NCBI GenBank assembly: GCA_964467925.1
Contig: CAYXSX010000001.1
Location: 628,049 to 692,048, forward strand
Source of the DNA: CAYXSX01 sp964467925
GTDB lineage: Bacteria; Pseudomonadota; Alphaproteobacteria; Micavibrionales; Micavibrionaceae
Direction: 5' to 3'
Length of the DNA stretch: 64,000 nt
A model generated the notes under the pieces. It was given only the letters and a program-made list of their open reading frames with translations, was not told the origin of the DNA and searched no databases. Shown one piece after another: positions 32,021-40,744 of this stretch. The number at the start of each line of letters is the position of its first letter. Position 1 is the first letter of the stretch. The position numbers were made by a program, and so were the translations under genes.

Positions 32021-32935
32021 ATGGTTTTCGTTCTCGCCGCCATTTTGTCAAAATTTGCCTTCATCGCTATCAACATTTTGTGGATGCGGCTGCGGCGGCG
32101 TCATGTCGCCGCGCGTGCCATTCTTTCGCTTTATGTGTTTTCGGTTCCTGTGCTGATTACCGTCGGCGCCTGGCAAATCTGGCGTGGGTATGCCAATCTG
32201 GAGCCAGCCTATTGGGGCTATGTCGCGGCATGGGCGGTGATATGCTGCATCCTTAATCTGCTCAGTGTCTATACCTATAAATTCGCGAGCCTGATCGAGC
32301 TTTCGACCTACCGCTTTGCTATCATGGTCGTGATCGCCTTTATCGGCGATTATTTTTTCCTGCACACCCCTATCTCTCTGCCGATGGCGGGGATGGTTCT
32401 GGTCACGCTGGCGGGCGGGATAATTTTGAATTTCGAGCGCGCCAAGTTTTTACACAAAGAAAAGGGGAAAGACGGGAAACAGGCCGTTAAAAATACGACG
32501 CTTTATAAAATTTTGGCGCTGGTCACGTTTATATCGCTGCTGAGCGTATTCGATCTTGCGATCTTCAAAGAAGCCATCGCCATCCAGAACAATTTCCTGT
32601 TTCATGCCGCCGCCGCGCAGACAATTTTGTTCCTGATGTTCTTTTCCTACGGCGGCCCGGCGATGGCGGGTGCCTTGCGCGAGGGGAAAGTCCGTCTGCC
32701 CGAAGCGGCGCTGATTACCGCCATCATCATCCTTGCCACGATGCTGGAAGCCTATTCCTTCGGCGAATTGCCCCTTGTAATCATCGTGCTGTTAAGCGTT
32801 TGCCAGCCACTGGTTTTCAGTATTCATGATTTTAAAACCAAGGATATGCCGCTCAATGCCGCCTCTTTGCTTTCCTGTGTGATGGTGGTGGCGGGAATTG
32901 TCGGTATCCTGATTTTAAAAAATACAATTTCCTGA
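32021..32935 (+). CDS. Polytopic membrane protein, DMT/EamA-like
   Basis: A 304-residue protein with about ten hydrophobic helices arranged as two halves separated by a basic cytoplasmic loop (FERAKFLHKEKGKDGKQAVK, about 140-160). This is the plan of drug/metabolite-transporter (EamA) proteins, though the sequence signature is weak. ATG 32021 was chosen because the longer frame from 31976 runs inside the ABC gene. It begins nine bases after that gene's stop, so it may handle a related substrate. Confidence 0.7.
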   Translation: MVFVLAAILSKFAFIAINILWMRLRRRHVAARAILSLYVFSVPVLITVGAWQIWRGYANLEPAYWGYVAAWAVICCILNLLSVYTYKFASLIELSTYRFAIMVVIAFIGDYFFLHTPISLPMAGMVLVTLAGGIILNFERAKFLHKEKGKDGKQAVKNTTLYKILALVTFISLLSVFDLAIFKEAIAIQNNFLFHAAAAQTILFLMFFSYGGPAMAGALREGKVRLPEAALITAIIILATMLEAYSFGELPLVIIVLLSVCQPLVFSIHDFKTKDMPLNAASLLSCVMVVAGIVGILILKNTIS

Positions 32936-32936
32936 C

Positions 32937-33030
32937 GTCATTGCGAACCGCCATAAGGCGGTGAAGCAATCTTTATGTATCATTTCCCCGCTTCCAGATT
33001 GCTTCGTCGGCGTTGCCTCCTCGCAATGAC
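32937..33030. repeat. Dispersed palindromic repeat, GTCATTGCGA family
   Basis: A 94-base unit, GTCATTGCGAACCG...TCGCAATGAC, second copy of the family at 4011-4098. It also has GAAGCAATCT / AGATTGCTTC inner arms. It fills the gap between the convergent permease and pleD genes. Confidence 0.85.
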
Positions 33031-33039
33031 GTAAACTGG

Positions 33040-34467
33040 CTATTCGATCGTCTGGCGTTCCGTAGCCTCGAACATATCGGGATCGAGCTTACCCACCCCT
33101 TCGAACACGCAGGCATTGCGCCCGCCGTTCTTGGCCTCATAAAGGCTTTTATCGGCGCGGGCGAGAACTTCCTCCGGCGAATGCGCACCATATTCGATCA
33201 GTGCGCCTCCGATAGAAGTGGTGATATTGAGGCACCCGCTTTCGGTGGAACAGACGAAGGGCTCTTCCGCAATGCAGCGGCGCAAACGTTCGGCCACGAT
33301 GTAGGCGCGTTCTTCCGAAACATCAGGAAGGATCGCCACGAATTCTTCGCCGCCCATACGCGCAACAAGGTCGAAGCTCCGCAATTTATCCTGCAAACGG
33401 TCGGCGAATTCCTTGAGCACCTCGTCCCCGACATTGTGGCCGTAGGTATCGTTGACCGATTTGAAATGGTCGATATCGATCATCAGCACGGCCAGAGATT
33501 TTTTGGTGTCGCGGTTTTTCTGCAAAAGTTTCTGAAGGTGAACGTCGAGATAACGGCGGTTGTAAAGCCCAGTCAGCGTATCGGTCAGGGCCATGGACAG
33601 GCTGATCTCGTAAGTGGAGCGCAGGCGTTCCTGAAAACGCTTGCGGCGCACTTGCGTGCGGATACGCGCCAGAAGTTCGTTCCGGTCGATGGGCCGCATG
33701 ATGTAATCATGCGCGCCGATCTCAAGCCCGTGTGCGACGCGCGGCATATCGTCATTCTGGCCGATCATAATGATGGGCACGGCGCGGGTGCGCTCGTTGG
33801 ATTTGAGATGCGAACACAGACGCAAACCGTCTTCTTCGGCCAGATTGAGGCTAACCACCAGCACGTCGAAATCATGTCTGGCCACAAGGGTCATGGCATC
33901 TTCGCCGCTGGGAACGGCCATGACGATGTCGTGATCCTGCGCTAGCGTCTCCTGTATCTTGGTAACTTCGAAATCCTTGTCCTCGACCACCAGAAGGCGC
34001 GCGCCCTCCACCGGTTCGGTCATGACGTTGGAAGCCTCGCCCACCACACCAAGCTGGCTTGCCGTATTTTCACGCATACGCCATTCGTCCAGCGCCATTT
34101 TCAGACGCACTAGAGAACGCACCCGCGCCATCAGCGCCATATCGTTGATCGGCTTGGAGAGGAAATCATCGGCCCCGGCTTCAAGGCCGCGCACGCGGTC
34201 CTGCGCATCCGTCAGGGCGGTCACCATCACCACGGGAGTATGACACAAAGCGGGATCGGATTTGATGCGGCGGCAAACCTCGAACCCGTCCATGCCCGGC
34301 ATCATGATGTCGAGCAGCACCAGATCGGGGCTGTCCTTGGCGACTTTTTCCAGCGCCTCTTCGCCGCTAAAGGCGGTCAGAACCTCGTAATACTCGCTGC
34401 TGAGCTTGGCCTCGAGAAGCTTTACGTTCGGCAGAATATCGTCAACGACAAGGATGCGGGCGGACAT
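33040..34467 (-). CDS. pleD: PleD-type diguanylate cyclase: REC-REC-GGDEF
   Basis: Makes cyclic di-GMP under phosphorylation control, directing the motile-to-sessile switch and polar development in alphaproteobacteria. Of 475 residues, receiver 1 (1-120) has Asp53 in LLDIMMPGMDG. Receiver 2 (about 155-275) has Ser206 where the phospho-acceptor should be (LVVSLNLAEEDG), so it is a degenerate adaptor, as in classical PleD. The GGDEF domain (about 295-455) has the active motif GGEEF (372-376) and an intact inhibitory I-site RSFD (363-366). The three-base gap from the divK stop and the same direction indicate an operon. Confidence 0.94.
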   Translation of the reverse strand: MSARILVVDDILPNVKLLEAKLSSEYYEVLTAFSGEEALEKVAKDSPDLVLLDIMMPGMDGFEVCRRIKSDPALCHTPVVMVTALTDAQDRVRGLEAGADDFLSKPINDMALMARVRSLVRLKMALDEWRMRENTASQLGVVGEASNVMTEPVEGARLLVVEDKDFEVTKIQETLAQDHDIVMAVPSGEDAMTLVARHDFDVLVVSLNLAEEDGLRLCSHLKSNERTRAVPIIMIGQNDDMPRVAHGLEIGAHDYIMRPIDRNELLARIRTQVRRKRFQERLRSTYEISLSMALTDTLTGLYNRRYLDVHLQKLLQKNRDTKKSLAVLMIDIDHFKSVNDTYGHNVGDEVLKEFADRLQDKLRSFDLVARMGGEEFVAILPDVSEERAYIVAERLRRCIAEEPFVCSTESGCLNITTSIGGALIEYGAHSPEEVLARADKSLYEAKNGGRNACVFEGVGKLDPDMFEATERQTIE

Positions 34468-34470
34468 GGC

Positions 34471-34896
34471 TTAGGAGGCCTCTTGCTCTGCGGTTTTTTT
34501 GGCGGGGGCGCTTTCTTCCGCTTCTTCCGCCGCGCCCAGATGCTTCTCGATCACTTCCAGAAATCCGGTCACAGAGATAGGCTTGGATATATAATCCTCA
34601 CAGCCCCCTTCGCGGATTTTCTGCTCGTCGCCCTTCATGGCAAAGGCGGTAACGGCGATCACGGGAATGGATTTTAAATCGGCATCGGCCTTGAGCTGGC
34701 GCGTTACATCAAGCCCGGAAATCTCGGGCAGTTGAATATCCATCAGGATCAGATCGGGGCGCGCCTCGCGGGCAATCTCAAGCACCTGCAAACCGTCGCG
34801 GGTTTCCACCGTATCAATACCGTTGGCTTCCAACAGGTCATGGAAGAGTTTCATGTTCAACTCGTTATCCTCGACGATCAGCACTTTTTTAGCCAT
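34471..34896 (-). CDS. divK: DivK-type single-domain response regulator
   Basis: Essential cell-cycle receiver that, in Caulobacter and relatives, controls the DivL-CckA-CtrA pathway and is phosphorylated by DivJ/PleC. The 141 residues have Glu9-Asp10, phospho-acceptor Asp53 (ILMDIQLPEISG), Thr83 (AVTAFAMKGDE) and Lys105 (YISKPIS), with the DivK-specific start KKVLIVEDNELNMKLFHDLL. The tail after residue 120 is acidic/Ala-rich and longer than in Caulobacter DivK. Directly upstream of pleD, the classical gene pair. The CtrA-type site at 4497 fits a functional pathway. Confidence 0.93.
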   Translation of the reverse strand: MAKKVLIVEDNELNMKLFHDLLEANGIDTVETRDGLQVLEIAREARPDLILMDIQLPEISGLDVTRQLKADADLKSIPVIAVTAFAMKGDEQKIREGGCEDYISKPISVTGFLEVIEKHLGAAEEAEESAPAKKTAEQEAS

Positions 34897-34998
34897 GGTT
34901 TCGTGAACTCCTTTTACGCAATCGGTTTATCAGATATCTCAGGCAACCCGTTTGAAATTCTACCGTTTTTTGCGGCGCTTGAGAATGATTAATGTGGT

Positions 34999-36039
34999 TT
35001 ATTCGGCACCAGTGGGCGGCGGTTCTTCAGGCTGCTCTTCTTCCGGCGGCGTTTGGGGATTTTGGCCTTCCACCTCCGCCGGAGCGCTTGTCGGATGGAC
35101 TTGCGCCTCGCCGGGCGCGCGGCAATCATTTTCCAGCGACTCCAACGCCACCAGTTCCTGCGTGATGGAAAAATCGTCATATTCGATCAACATACTGCTG
35201 ATCACGCCGTTCTGGTGGAAAACCATGTCCATTTCATAATCCGCCGCCGCCGCATCGTCCTTGAGCGGGAAAAACGCCAGACGCACATTCCATGCGGGCG
35301 TGTTCAGCAAGGTAGTATCCAGATTTTCCGAATTCTGAAGCTTTGCCATGGCATTCACGGGCTTGCCGATGAAGGCGTTAACCTCCACCGGGCCTTCTTC
35401 GTCACTGCCGTCGAAAATAACCGACTTGAATAATGTATTGCCGTTTTTGATATTTTCCAGCATCAGGCGCGAATGACCGAGCGGAAACACACTGCCGCGC
35501 GGTAGCTCAAAATGAAGCCCTTCTGGCATGGTGTAGACGGCTTCCCCCACCCCGGTTTCCTTGATTTTCGCATGGCCTCGCAATTCTTCGAACAGCACAC
35601 CGTCACGCTTGCGGCGCGAAGTGTAATCGAGCGTATAGCCGTCATAAGCCTCGTAAGTGGAAAAATCGCTGGTAATGCGCATCGGCGCGCTATCGGCGTA
35701 TTCGTACAAAAGGTCGAAACGGTGATCGGATATCCACGCATCGCAGGAGGCGCGCCATTCGTAATACATTTCCCCACTGATATTCACAATCTGGGAGCCT
35801 GAGCGCGTCGAAGCCAGATCGATTTTATACAATGCCTTGTGGGGCTTAAGCCCGAATTCCTCATTGCCGGGGCGAAGAGAAACCGTGTGCTCCGCGCTTT
35901 CAACAGAAGTCGTTTGCGGCACCACATCCGCCGGAGGGCCATCATGATTGGCCGTCACATAAAAAAGCGCCGCCCCGCCGATCAAGGCCACCACGACAAG
36001 GATAAGCAATTTGGGGAATGGGGTAGGTATTTTAATCAT
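34999..36039 (-). CDS. EipB-like periplasmic envelope protein (DUF1849)
   Basis: A 346-residue protein with an N-terminal membrane anchor or signal sequence (LLILVVVALIGGAALFYV, about 10-28) and a periplasmic beta-rich domain. KPHKALYKIDLASTRSGSQIVNISGEMYYEW, FDLLYEYADSAPMRI..., and two widely spaced Cys (WRASCDAW and ENDCRAPG) match the EipB/DUF1849 family, which forms a beta-spiral and protects the envelope in Brucella. A Pro/Glu-rich tail (about 315-346) is extra. It stands alone between divK and the structured intergenic region. Family assignment is from recalled sequence pattern. Confidence 0.75.
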   Translation of the reverse strand: MIKIPTPFPKLLILVVVALIGGAALFYVTANHDGPPADVVPQTTSVESAEHTVSLRPGNEEFGLKPHKALYKIDLASTRSGSQIVNISGEMYYEWRASCDAWISDHRFDLLYEYADSAPMRITSDFSTYEAYDGYTLDYTSRRKRDGVLFEELRGHAKIKETGVGEAVYTMPEGLHFELPRGSVFPLGHSRLMLENIKNGNTLFKSVIFDGSDEEGPVEVNAFIGKPVNAMAKLQNSENLDTTLLNTPAWNVRLAFFPLKDDAAAADYEMDMVFHQNGVISSMLIEYDDFSITQELVALESLENDCRAPGEAQVHPTSAPAEVEGQNPQTPPEEEQPEEPPPTGAE

Positions 36040-36358
36040 AAATCCCTGAATATTAAGAATAAAATTGATTTTAAAAACGCCGGATTTTTCAGCTTTCCCA
36101 TCATAGACGAAAGCCCCCGCAGGCGCAAAGCTTTATCACGGTAATTGGGCCCTTCAAAAGGGGCAAGTCCTGCCGCCCCGCCCCAAACTCGGTAAATTTG
36201 ACCGTTCATTAGAGGGCGGTAAAAACGCCTGCCCCGATAAAAATAGTCCAAAAAACAGCCCAAACAGCTGATTTAAAACAAATTTTTACCATAACAAAAC
36301 TGGCATATCTTTCGCATATATCTGTCTTAAGGATAACACCAACAAGGGTAGTACAATT
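36040..36358. other. Intergenic region with GC-rich potential RNA structure, no gene seen
   Basis: About 320 bases between the EipB-like gene and the small gene at 36359. AT-rich ends flank a GC-rich core (about 36095-36240) that can pair with itself: GCAGG (36119-36123) with CCTGC (36169-36173), and GCCCTT with AAGGGGC (36149-36165). The string GGCGCAAAGC is also present. No known RNA family could be confirmed. It could be a small RNA, a leader of the 36359 gene, or a decayed repeat. Confidence 0.35.
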
Positions 36359-36556
36359 ATGAGCGCAGATTTCATCCAGCATAAACACACCAGCACCGTG
36401 ATCGCCCATGCGCGGTCCAAGGGCCTGAACCGTGCGCCGCGCGGTTTCGAGCTGACCCGCGAAGAGGATTTCATTAACGGCGAAAGCGATATTTTCGACC
36501 TTTTGGCCGGAACGGATAACGAACCGCACACAACATGGAGGATGCGGACCATCTGA
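36359..36556 (+). CDS. Small unknown soluble protein
   Basis: A 65-residue hydrophilic protein starting MSADFIQHKHTSTVIAHARS, with no recognised family. AAGGG lies about eleven bases upstream of the ATG. It is preceded by the structured region and followed by a strong hairpin terminator, so it looks like a self-contained transcription unit. His/Arg/Asp/Glu-rich; no membrane segment or Cys. Confidence 0.55.
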   Translation: MSADFIQHKHTSTVIAHARSKGLNRAPRGFELTREEDFINGESDIFDLLAGTDNEPHTTWRMRTI

Positions 36557-36642
36557 TAAAATATTGATTTAAAACGGTTTCCCTAAGTCTGTCACCCTCC
36601 CTAACCGTAAACCCAAAACCCGCACAGACAGACGAACCCCGC

Positions 36643-36690
36643 GGCCCGGCCTTGCTCTCCCTCCAATCAGCAAGCCGGGCCTTCTCTTTT
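36643..36690 (+). terminator. Strong hairpin terminator after the 65-residue gene
   Basis: GGCCCGGCCTTGCT (36643-36656) pairs with AGCAAGCCGGGCC (36669-36681), leaving one C unpaired, and a T-rich tail (TTCTCTTTT) follows. A further inverted pair GTCTGT / ACAGAC (36592-36632) lies just upstream, giving a structured 3' region of about 100 bases. Confidence 0.8.
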
Positions 36691-36718
36691 GCCACCTGCG
36701 TTTTTATTTACATAATTA

Positions 36719-36747
36719 TTGACATTGATCGGCTTTTTGTTTATGTT
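36719..36747 (+). promoter_or_regulatory. Sigma70-type promoter of the 36846 gene
   Basis: TTGACA at 36719-36724, a 17-base spacer, and TATGTT at 36742-36747. It is 99 bases upstream of ATG 36846, which leaves a leader of about 90 bases in which no other gene is seen. Confidence 0.55.
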
Positions 36748-36845
36748 TAGTGGATTGTTGAGCTTGAGGCCTTACCCCTTCAAGCCAAGTGTAATAAGTT
36801 ATAAGAAGCAATGCGCAGTAAGTTTATAAATTTTTAGCAGATGCC

Positions 36846-37589
36846 ATGAACGCAGTTAGCCCTACCATCACTGACCCCACTAAAATAAGAGACGCAGCGT
36901 CCGCAGTTGCCTTTCTTCGCTCCGGAATCGAAAAGGGGGATGGGTTTAGGGATATTTCGATTATAGATTTCGACACATTCACAGCGCGTTTCAATGAACT
37001 CGGCAGAGCCATCGGGACGAAGGATAAAGCGCAACGCACAGCTGAAGAACGCGTAGTTTTTCAATTAATGGGTATACAAGCTAATGACCTGCGCCGTATG
37101 AGCATGGCTGTTTTTAAGGGGTATCTTACAAGCGCGCAGGCAGAGCAAACAGAATTATCCTCAACGTTCGCCGAGACGGAAAGCGCAGCCCCAACTCCCG
37201 ATGTTGAAAATGATGATTTTTCTGCAATACTCAGCATAATTCCTTCCAATACTTCGCAAAACATACGAACAGCGCAAAATCTCTTGCCCTCGAGAAGCAG
37301 AAGAGAACGGGAAACAAGAGCAATTATATTAGGGTTAATCGAATTAAAACATCAGTGCGACAACAGAATAGTCACAACTAACCCTATGCTTCGACAACAA
37401 AACAACCAGAGGCAAGCAGAAGCAGCGGCAAAACTGAGTGCACTGTCAGAAGCTTTAAATGCAGAACCTCAGGCATTAAGCCTGATCAGGGAAACCGTAG
37501 AACAGTTAAATGAGGCTATAGATGCGCCTTTACCGCTTCACTACGCCAGAACAGTCGACCGCGATGAACGTCCCCGTCCTGAGATGTAA
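36846..37589 (+). CDS. Unknown helical protein, accessory-looking
   Basis: A 247-residue soluble protein, mostly helical and polar, with many Gln/Asn/Glu/Arg and no signal peptide, membrane helix or recognised motif. The N terminus (DAASAVAFLRSGIEKGDGFRDI) and the middle (SRSRRERETRAIILGLIELKHQC) look like helical repeats. It is more AT-rich than its neighbours, with its own promoter, and is convergent to aspS with only 19 bases between the stops. Probably a recently gained gene; function cannot be told. Confidence 0.6.
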   Translation: MNAVSPTITDPTKIRDAASAVAFLRSGIEKGDGFRDISIIDFDTFTARFNELGRAIGTKDKAQRTAEERVVFQLMGIQANDLRRMSMAVFKGYLTSAQAEQTELSSTFAETESAAPTPDVENDDFSAILSIIPSNTSQNIRTAQNLLPSRSRRERETRAIILGLIELKHQCDNRIVTTNPMLRQQNNQRQAEAAAKLSALSEALNAEPQALSLIRETVEQLNEAIDAPLPLHYARTVDRDERPRPEM

Positions 37590-37608
37590 TTCAATGTACT
37601 AGAAACTT

Positions 37609-39447
37609 CTAAGCCGCCTGCTCTTTTTTAGACAGGTCTTTGGGAATATCCAGTTTCAGATACAAATCCTTAAGCTGTTGCGGAGAAGCTTCGGACGGAG
37701 AACCCATCATAAGGTCTTCATATTGGCCGTTCATCACGAAGGCATAAACCTCACGCAAGTTCGGCTCATCGGCGAGCAACATCACAATACGGTCGATCCC
37801 GAAGGCCAAACCGCCGTGCGGAGGCGCACCGAATTTCATCGCATTCAGCATGCCGCCGAACTTAGCTTCCAGAACGGATTTATCGTATCCAGCAATGCCA
37901 AAGGCCTCTTCCATAATTTCCGGTTTGTGATTACGGATCGCGCCGGAGGCCAGCTCGAACCCGTTGCAAACGCAGTCATACTGGTATGCTAGGATATTTA
38001 CCGGGTGTTGATTTTGTAAAGCATCCATACCCCCTTGAGGCATGGAAAACGGGTTGTGAGAGAAGTCGATTTTTTGCGCTTTTTCATCGAATTCATACAT
38101 CGGGAAATCGACGATCCAGCAGAATTTATAAACACCCTTCTCGCGCGCGGCCTTGTGCCCTTCGGGCAGGGCATTACAGATGGCGTCGCGAGCGAGGCCG
38201 GCGAATTTCATGGCTTTTCCGGGTCTGTCACACACAAAGAAAATTGCATCGCCTTCTTCCAAAGCCGCAACCTTGCGAAGCTCTTCTTGCGCGGCTTCGG
38301 GGATAAATTTGGCAATCGGGCCGGCACCTTCACCGTCCTTAAACAGAACGTAACCAAGACCAGGGGCACCTTCGCCCTGCGCCCAGCCATTGAGCTTATC
38401 AAAGAAACTGCGTGGTTGATCCGCGACTGCGGGAACCTTAATTGCCTTAACTATACCGCTATGACCATTTTCTTCGTTTTCTATTACCTTTTTAAAGGCA
38501 TTAAAAGTAACATCATCACGCGCAAAAACATCTGTGACATCAACTATTTCCAGAGGGTTTCTCAGATCCGGCTTATCGGAGCCGTATTTATGCATAGCAT
38601 CCCAATAAGGAATATCATCCAGCCACTGCACAACGCGTTTCTCACCTGTGAAATCGGCGAATTCCGTGAATATTCCTTCAATTACGGGACGTATCGTATT
38701 GAATACATCTTCTTGAGTTATAAAGCTCATTTCCACATCGAGCTGATAAAACTCTGCCAAACGGTCGGCTCTTCCATCCTCGTCACGGAAACAAGGGGCA
38801 ATCTGGAAGTAACGGTCAAAACCGCTCATCATCAAAAGTTGCTTAAACTGTTGGGGCGCTTGCGGCAAAGCATAAAACTTTCCGGGATGCAGACGTGAGG
38901 GGACAAGATAGTCTCTCGCACCTTCAGGGCTGGAAGCCGTCAGGATCGGTGTCTGAAACTCCTGAAAGCCCTTGTCATACATACGCTCGCGCATGGAACG
39001 GATCACGCCGTTTCTAAGGCGGATATTCTTTTGCATCTTCTCGCGGCGCAGATCGAGATAGCGGTAGCGAAGACGCAAATCCTCGCCCGCGCCATCATCC
39101 TCCGCCACTTGAAACGGAAGAACAGCCGCGGCGGATTGCAGAACGGCTTCTTCAATTGTCACTTCAATTTCGCCCGTCGCCATTTTGAAATTTACGGTTT
39201 CAGGCGTTCTGGCTGTGACTTTCCCCGTGATGGTCACAACGCTTTCAACGCGCCATTTCTCAACTTCGGAGAGCAGAGCGGAGTTCTCCTCCACCACGCA
39301 TTGCGTCAGGCCGAATGTATCGCGCAAGTCGATAAACAGCACGCCGCCATGGTCGCGTATTTTGTGAATCCAACCCGACAGACGAACCGTCTGCCCCTCA
39401 TCCGATTTGCGCAACTGGGCGCAATTATGTGTTCTGTAACTATGCAT
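37609..39447 (-). CDS. aspS: Aspartyl-tRNA synthetase
   Basis: Class II synthetase charging tRNA-Asp, and probably also tRNA-Asn in organisms relying on GatCAB. The 612 residues start MHSYRTHNCAQLRKSDEGQT with an OB-fold anticodon domain (GWIHKIRDHGGVLFIDLRD). Class II motif 2 is FRDEDGRADRLAEFYQLDVEMSF, the bacterial GAD insertion lies about 290-420, and motif 3 is GLAFGIDRIVMLL near the C terminus. ATG 39447 gives the family N terminus; the longer frame to 39468 adds seven residues. Divergent from rnd, as in several alphaproteobacteria. Confidence 0.96.
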   Translation of the reverse strand: MHSYRTHNCAQLRKSDEGQTVRLSGWIHKIRDHGGVLFIDLRDTFGLTQCVVEENSALLSEVEKWRVESVVTITGKVTARTPETVNFKMATGEIEVTIEEAVLQSAAAVLPFQVAEDDGAGEDLRLRYRYLDLRREKMQKNIRLRNGVIRSMRERMYDKGFQEFQTPILTASSPEGARDYLVPSRLHPGKFYALPQAPQQFKQLLMMSGFDRYFQIAPCFRDEDGRADRLAEFYQLDVEMSFITQEDVFNTIRPVIEGIFTEFADFTGEKRVVQWLDDIPYWDAMHKYGSDKPDLRNPLEIVDVTDVFARDDVTFNAFKKVIENEENGHSGIVKAIKVPAVADQPRSFFDKLNGWAQGEGAPGLGYVLFKDGEGAGPIAKFIPEAAQEELRKVAALEEGDAIFFVCDRPGKAMKFAGLARDAICNALPEGHKAAREKGVYKFCWIVDFPMYEFDEKAQKIDFSHNPFSMPQGGMDALQNQHPVNILAYQYDCVCNGFELASGAIRNHKPEIMEEAFGIAGYDKSVLEAKFGGMLNAMKFGAPPHGGLAFGIDRIVMLLADEPNLREVYAFVMNGQYEDLMMGSPSEASPQQLKDLYLKLDIPKDLSKKEQAA

Positions 39448-39539
39448 GGAGAAGAGATTTACCCGCAAAGGCGTAAAGACGCAAAGGAAAAATAAAAAGA
39501 ATCCTTGGCGTATTTGTGTCTTGAGGTTAATACATTCAA

Positions 39540-40715
39540 ATGCTTATTACCGAACAAAAAGAACTTGATGCCCTTTGCGCGCGCCTGAGCGGCGAGGAAT
39601 TCATCACCATAGACACCGAATTCCTGCGGGAAAAGACCTATTACCCCAAGCTTTGCCTTGTGCAGGTTTGCGGGCCGGACGGCAATGCGGCGGCCATCGA
39701 CCCGCTGGAGGGCGATCTTGATCTCTCCCCGCTTTTCGCCTTGCTGGAGAACGAAAAAGTGCTAAAAATTTTTCACGCCGCGCGGCAAGACCTTGAGATT
39801 TTCTTTCATATGACCGGCAAGGTCGTGCATCCGTTTTTCGACACCCAGATCGCCGCCATGGTTTTAGGGCATGGCGAGCAGGTAGGATACGAGGCACTAG
39901 TGCGCAACATCACGGGCGCGCAGATCGATAAAAGCGTGCAGTTCACCAATTGGGCGCACCGTCCGCTTTCGGCAAAACAGATCGATTACGCGCTGGGCGA
40001 TGTTATCCATCTTCTGGAGATATACCGCAAACTTGCCGCCGATCTGGAAGGCAGGGGCAGGACATCATGGGTATTCGAGGAAGAGGCTATTCTGGAAGAC
40101 CCCGCCACTTACGAGAACGATCCAGAGGAAACATGGAAGCGTATCAAAATCCGCTCTCCCAAGCCAAAAACGCTCGCCATTCTCAAAGCGCTTTCGGCAT
40201 GGCGCGAGCGAAGAGCGCAAGACCGCGACATTCCCAAATCATGGGTGATGCGCGATGAAACGCTGGCCGACATGGCCGCGCAAGCCCCGAAAGATGCGGA
40301 TGGGTTGAAAAAAATTCGCGGCATGTCTGCCGATCTGGCAAGCGGCCATGTGGGTAAGGATATCCTGAAAGTCATCAAGGAAGCCGCCGCCACACCGAAA
40401 GAAGACTGGCCGCAGGCAGTCAAGAAAAAACCCCTGCCCCCGACAACAGCGGCGGTAGTGGACGCGCTTAAGATGTTGCTGAAAATCCAGTGCGGGATGA
40501 GCGATGTCGCGGCGAAACTTGTTGCCTCCGCCGATGATCTGGAAGAGATCGCGGTTAAGGGCGAAAACGCAGATGTTCCGGCACTCAAGGGATGGCGGCG
40601 CGAGGTTTTTGGCGAGGCGGCCCTGCAATTCAAACAGGGAAAACTTGCCATCGGGCTGAAAGATTCTAAAATCGTGAAATACGATGTTTCACATGAAACA
40701 AGTACGGTAAAATAA
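39540..40715 (+). CDS. rnd: Ribonuclease D
   Basis: 3'-5' exoribonuclease maturing tRNA 3' ends. The 391-residue product has the DEDD exonuclease motifs: ITIDTEFLREKTYYPKLCLVQ (Exo I), IFHAARQDLEIFFH (Exo II) and KQIDYALGDVIHLLEIY (Exo III), followed by one HRDC domain (about 205-290) and a second helical HRDC-like domain. Length and order match bacterial RNase D. Its 3' end contains a parS-like palindrome at 40685-40700. sixA follows 29 bases later. Confidence 0.95.
   Translation: MLITEQKELDALCARLSGEEFITIDTEFLREKTYYPKLCLVQVCGPDGNAAAIDPLEGDLDLSPLFALLENEKVLKIFHAARQDLEIFFHMTGKVVHPFFDTQIAAMVLGHGEQVGYEALVRNITGAQIDKSVQFTNWAHRPLSAKQIDYALGDVIHLLEIYRKLAADLEGRGRTSWVFEEEAILEDPATYENDPEETWKRIKIRSPKPKTLAILKALSAWRERRAQDRDIPKSWVMRDETLADMAAQAPKDADGLKKIRGMSADLASGHVGKDILKVIKEAAATPKEDWPQAVKKKPLPPTTAAVVDALKMLLKIQCGMSDVAAKLVASADDLEEIAVKGENADVPALKGWRREVFGEAALQFKQGKLAIGLKDSKIVKYDVSHETSTVK
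40685..40700. promoter_or_regulatory. parS-like site inside the end of rnd
   Basis: TGTTTCACATGAAACA matches the widely conserved chromosomal parS consensus TGTTTCACGTGAAACA at 15 of 16 positions (A for G at position 9). ParB nucleates on such sites, which cluster around the replication origin, often inside coding genes. Here it encodes part of the RNase D tail (DVSHETS). A second, weaker copy is at 9375-9390. Confidence 0.5.
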
Positions 40716-40744
40716 GCGACATTGTCGCAAATTTTGATAAAGAT

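Noticed and set aside
36095..36240. Cyclic di-GMP-I riboswitch
   Set aside because: GGCGCAAAGC is suggestive, but the GNRA-capped second hairpin and the closing GGTAGCCGGGTTGCC-type segment are not recognisable.
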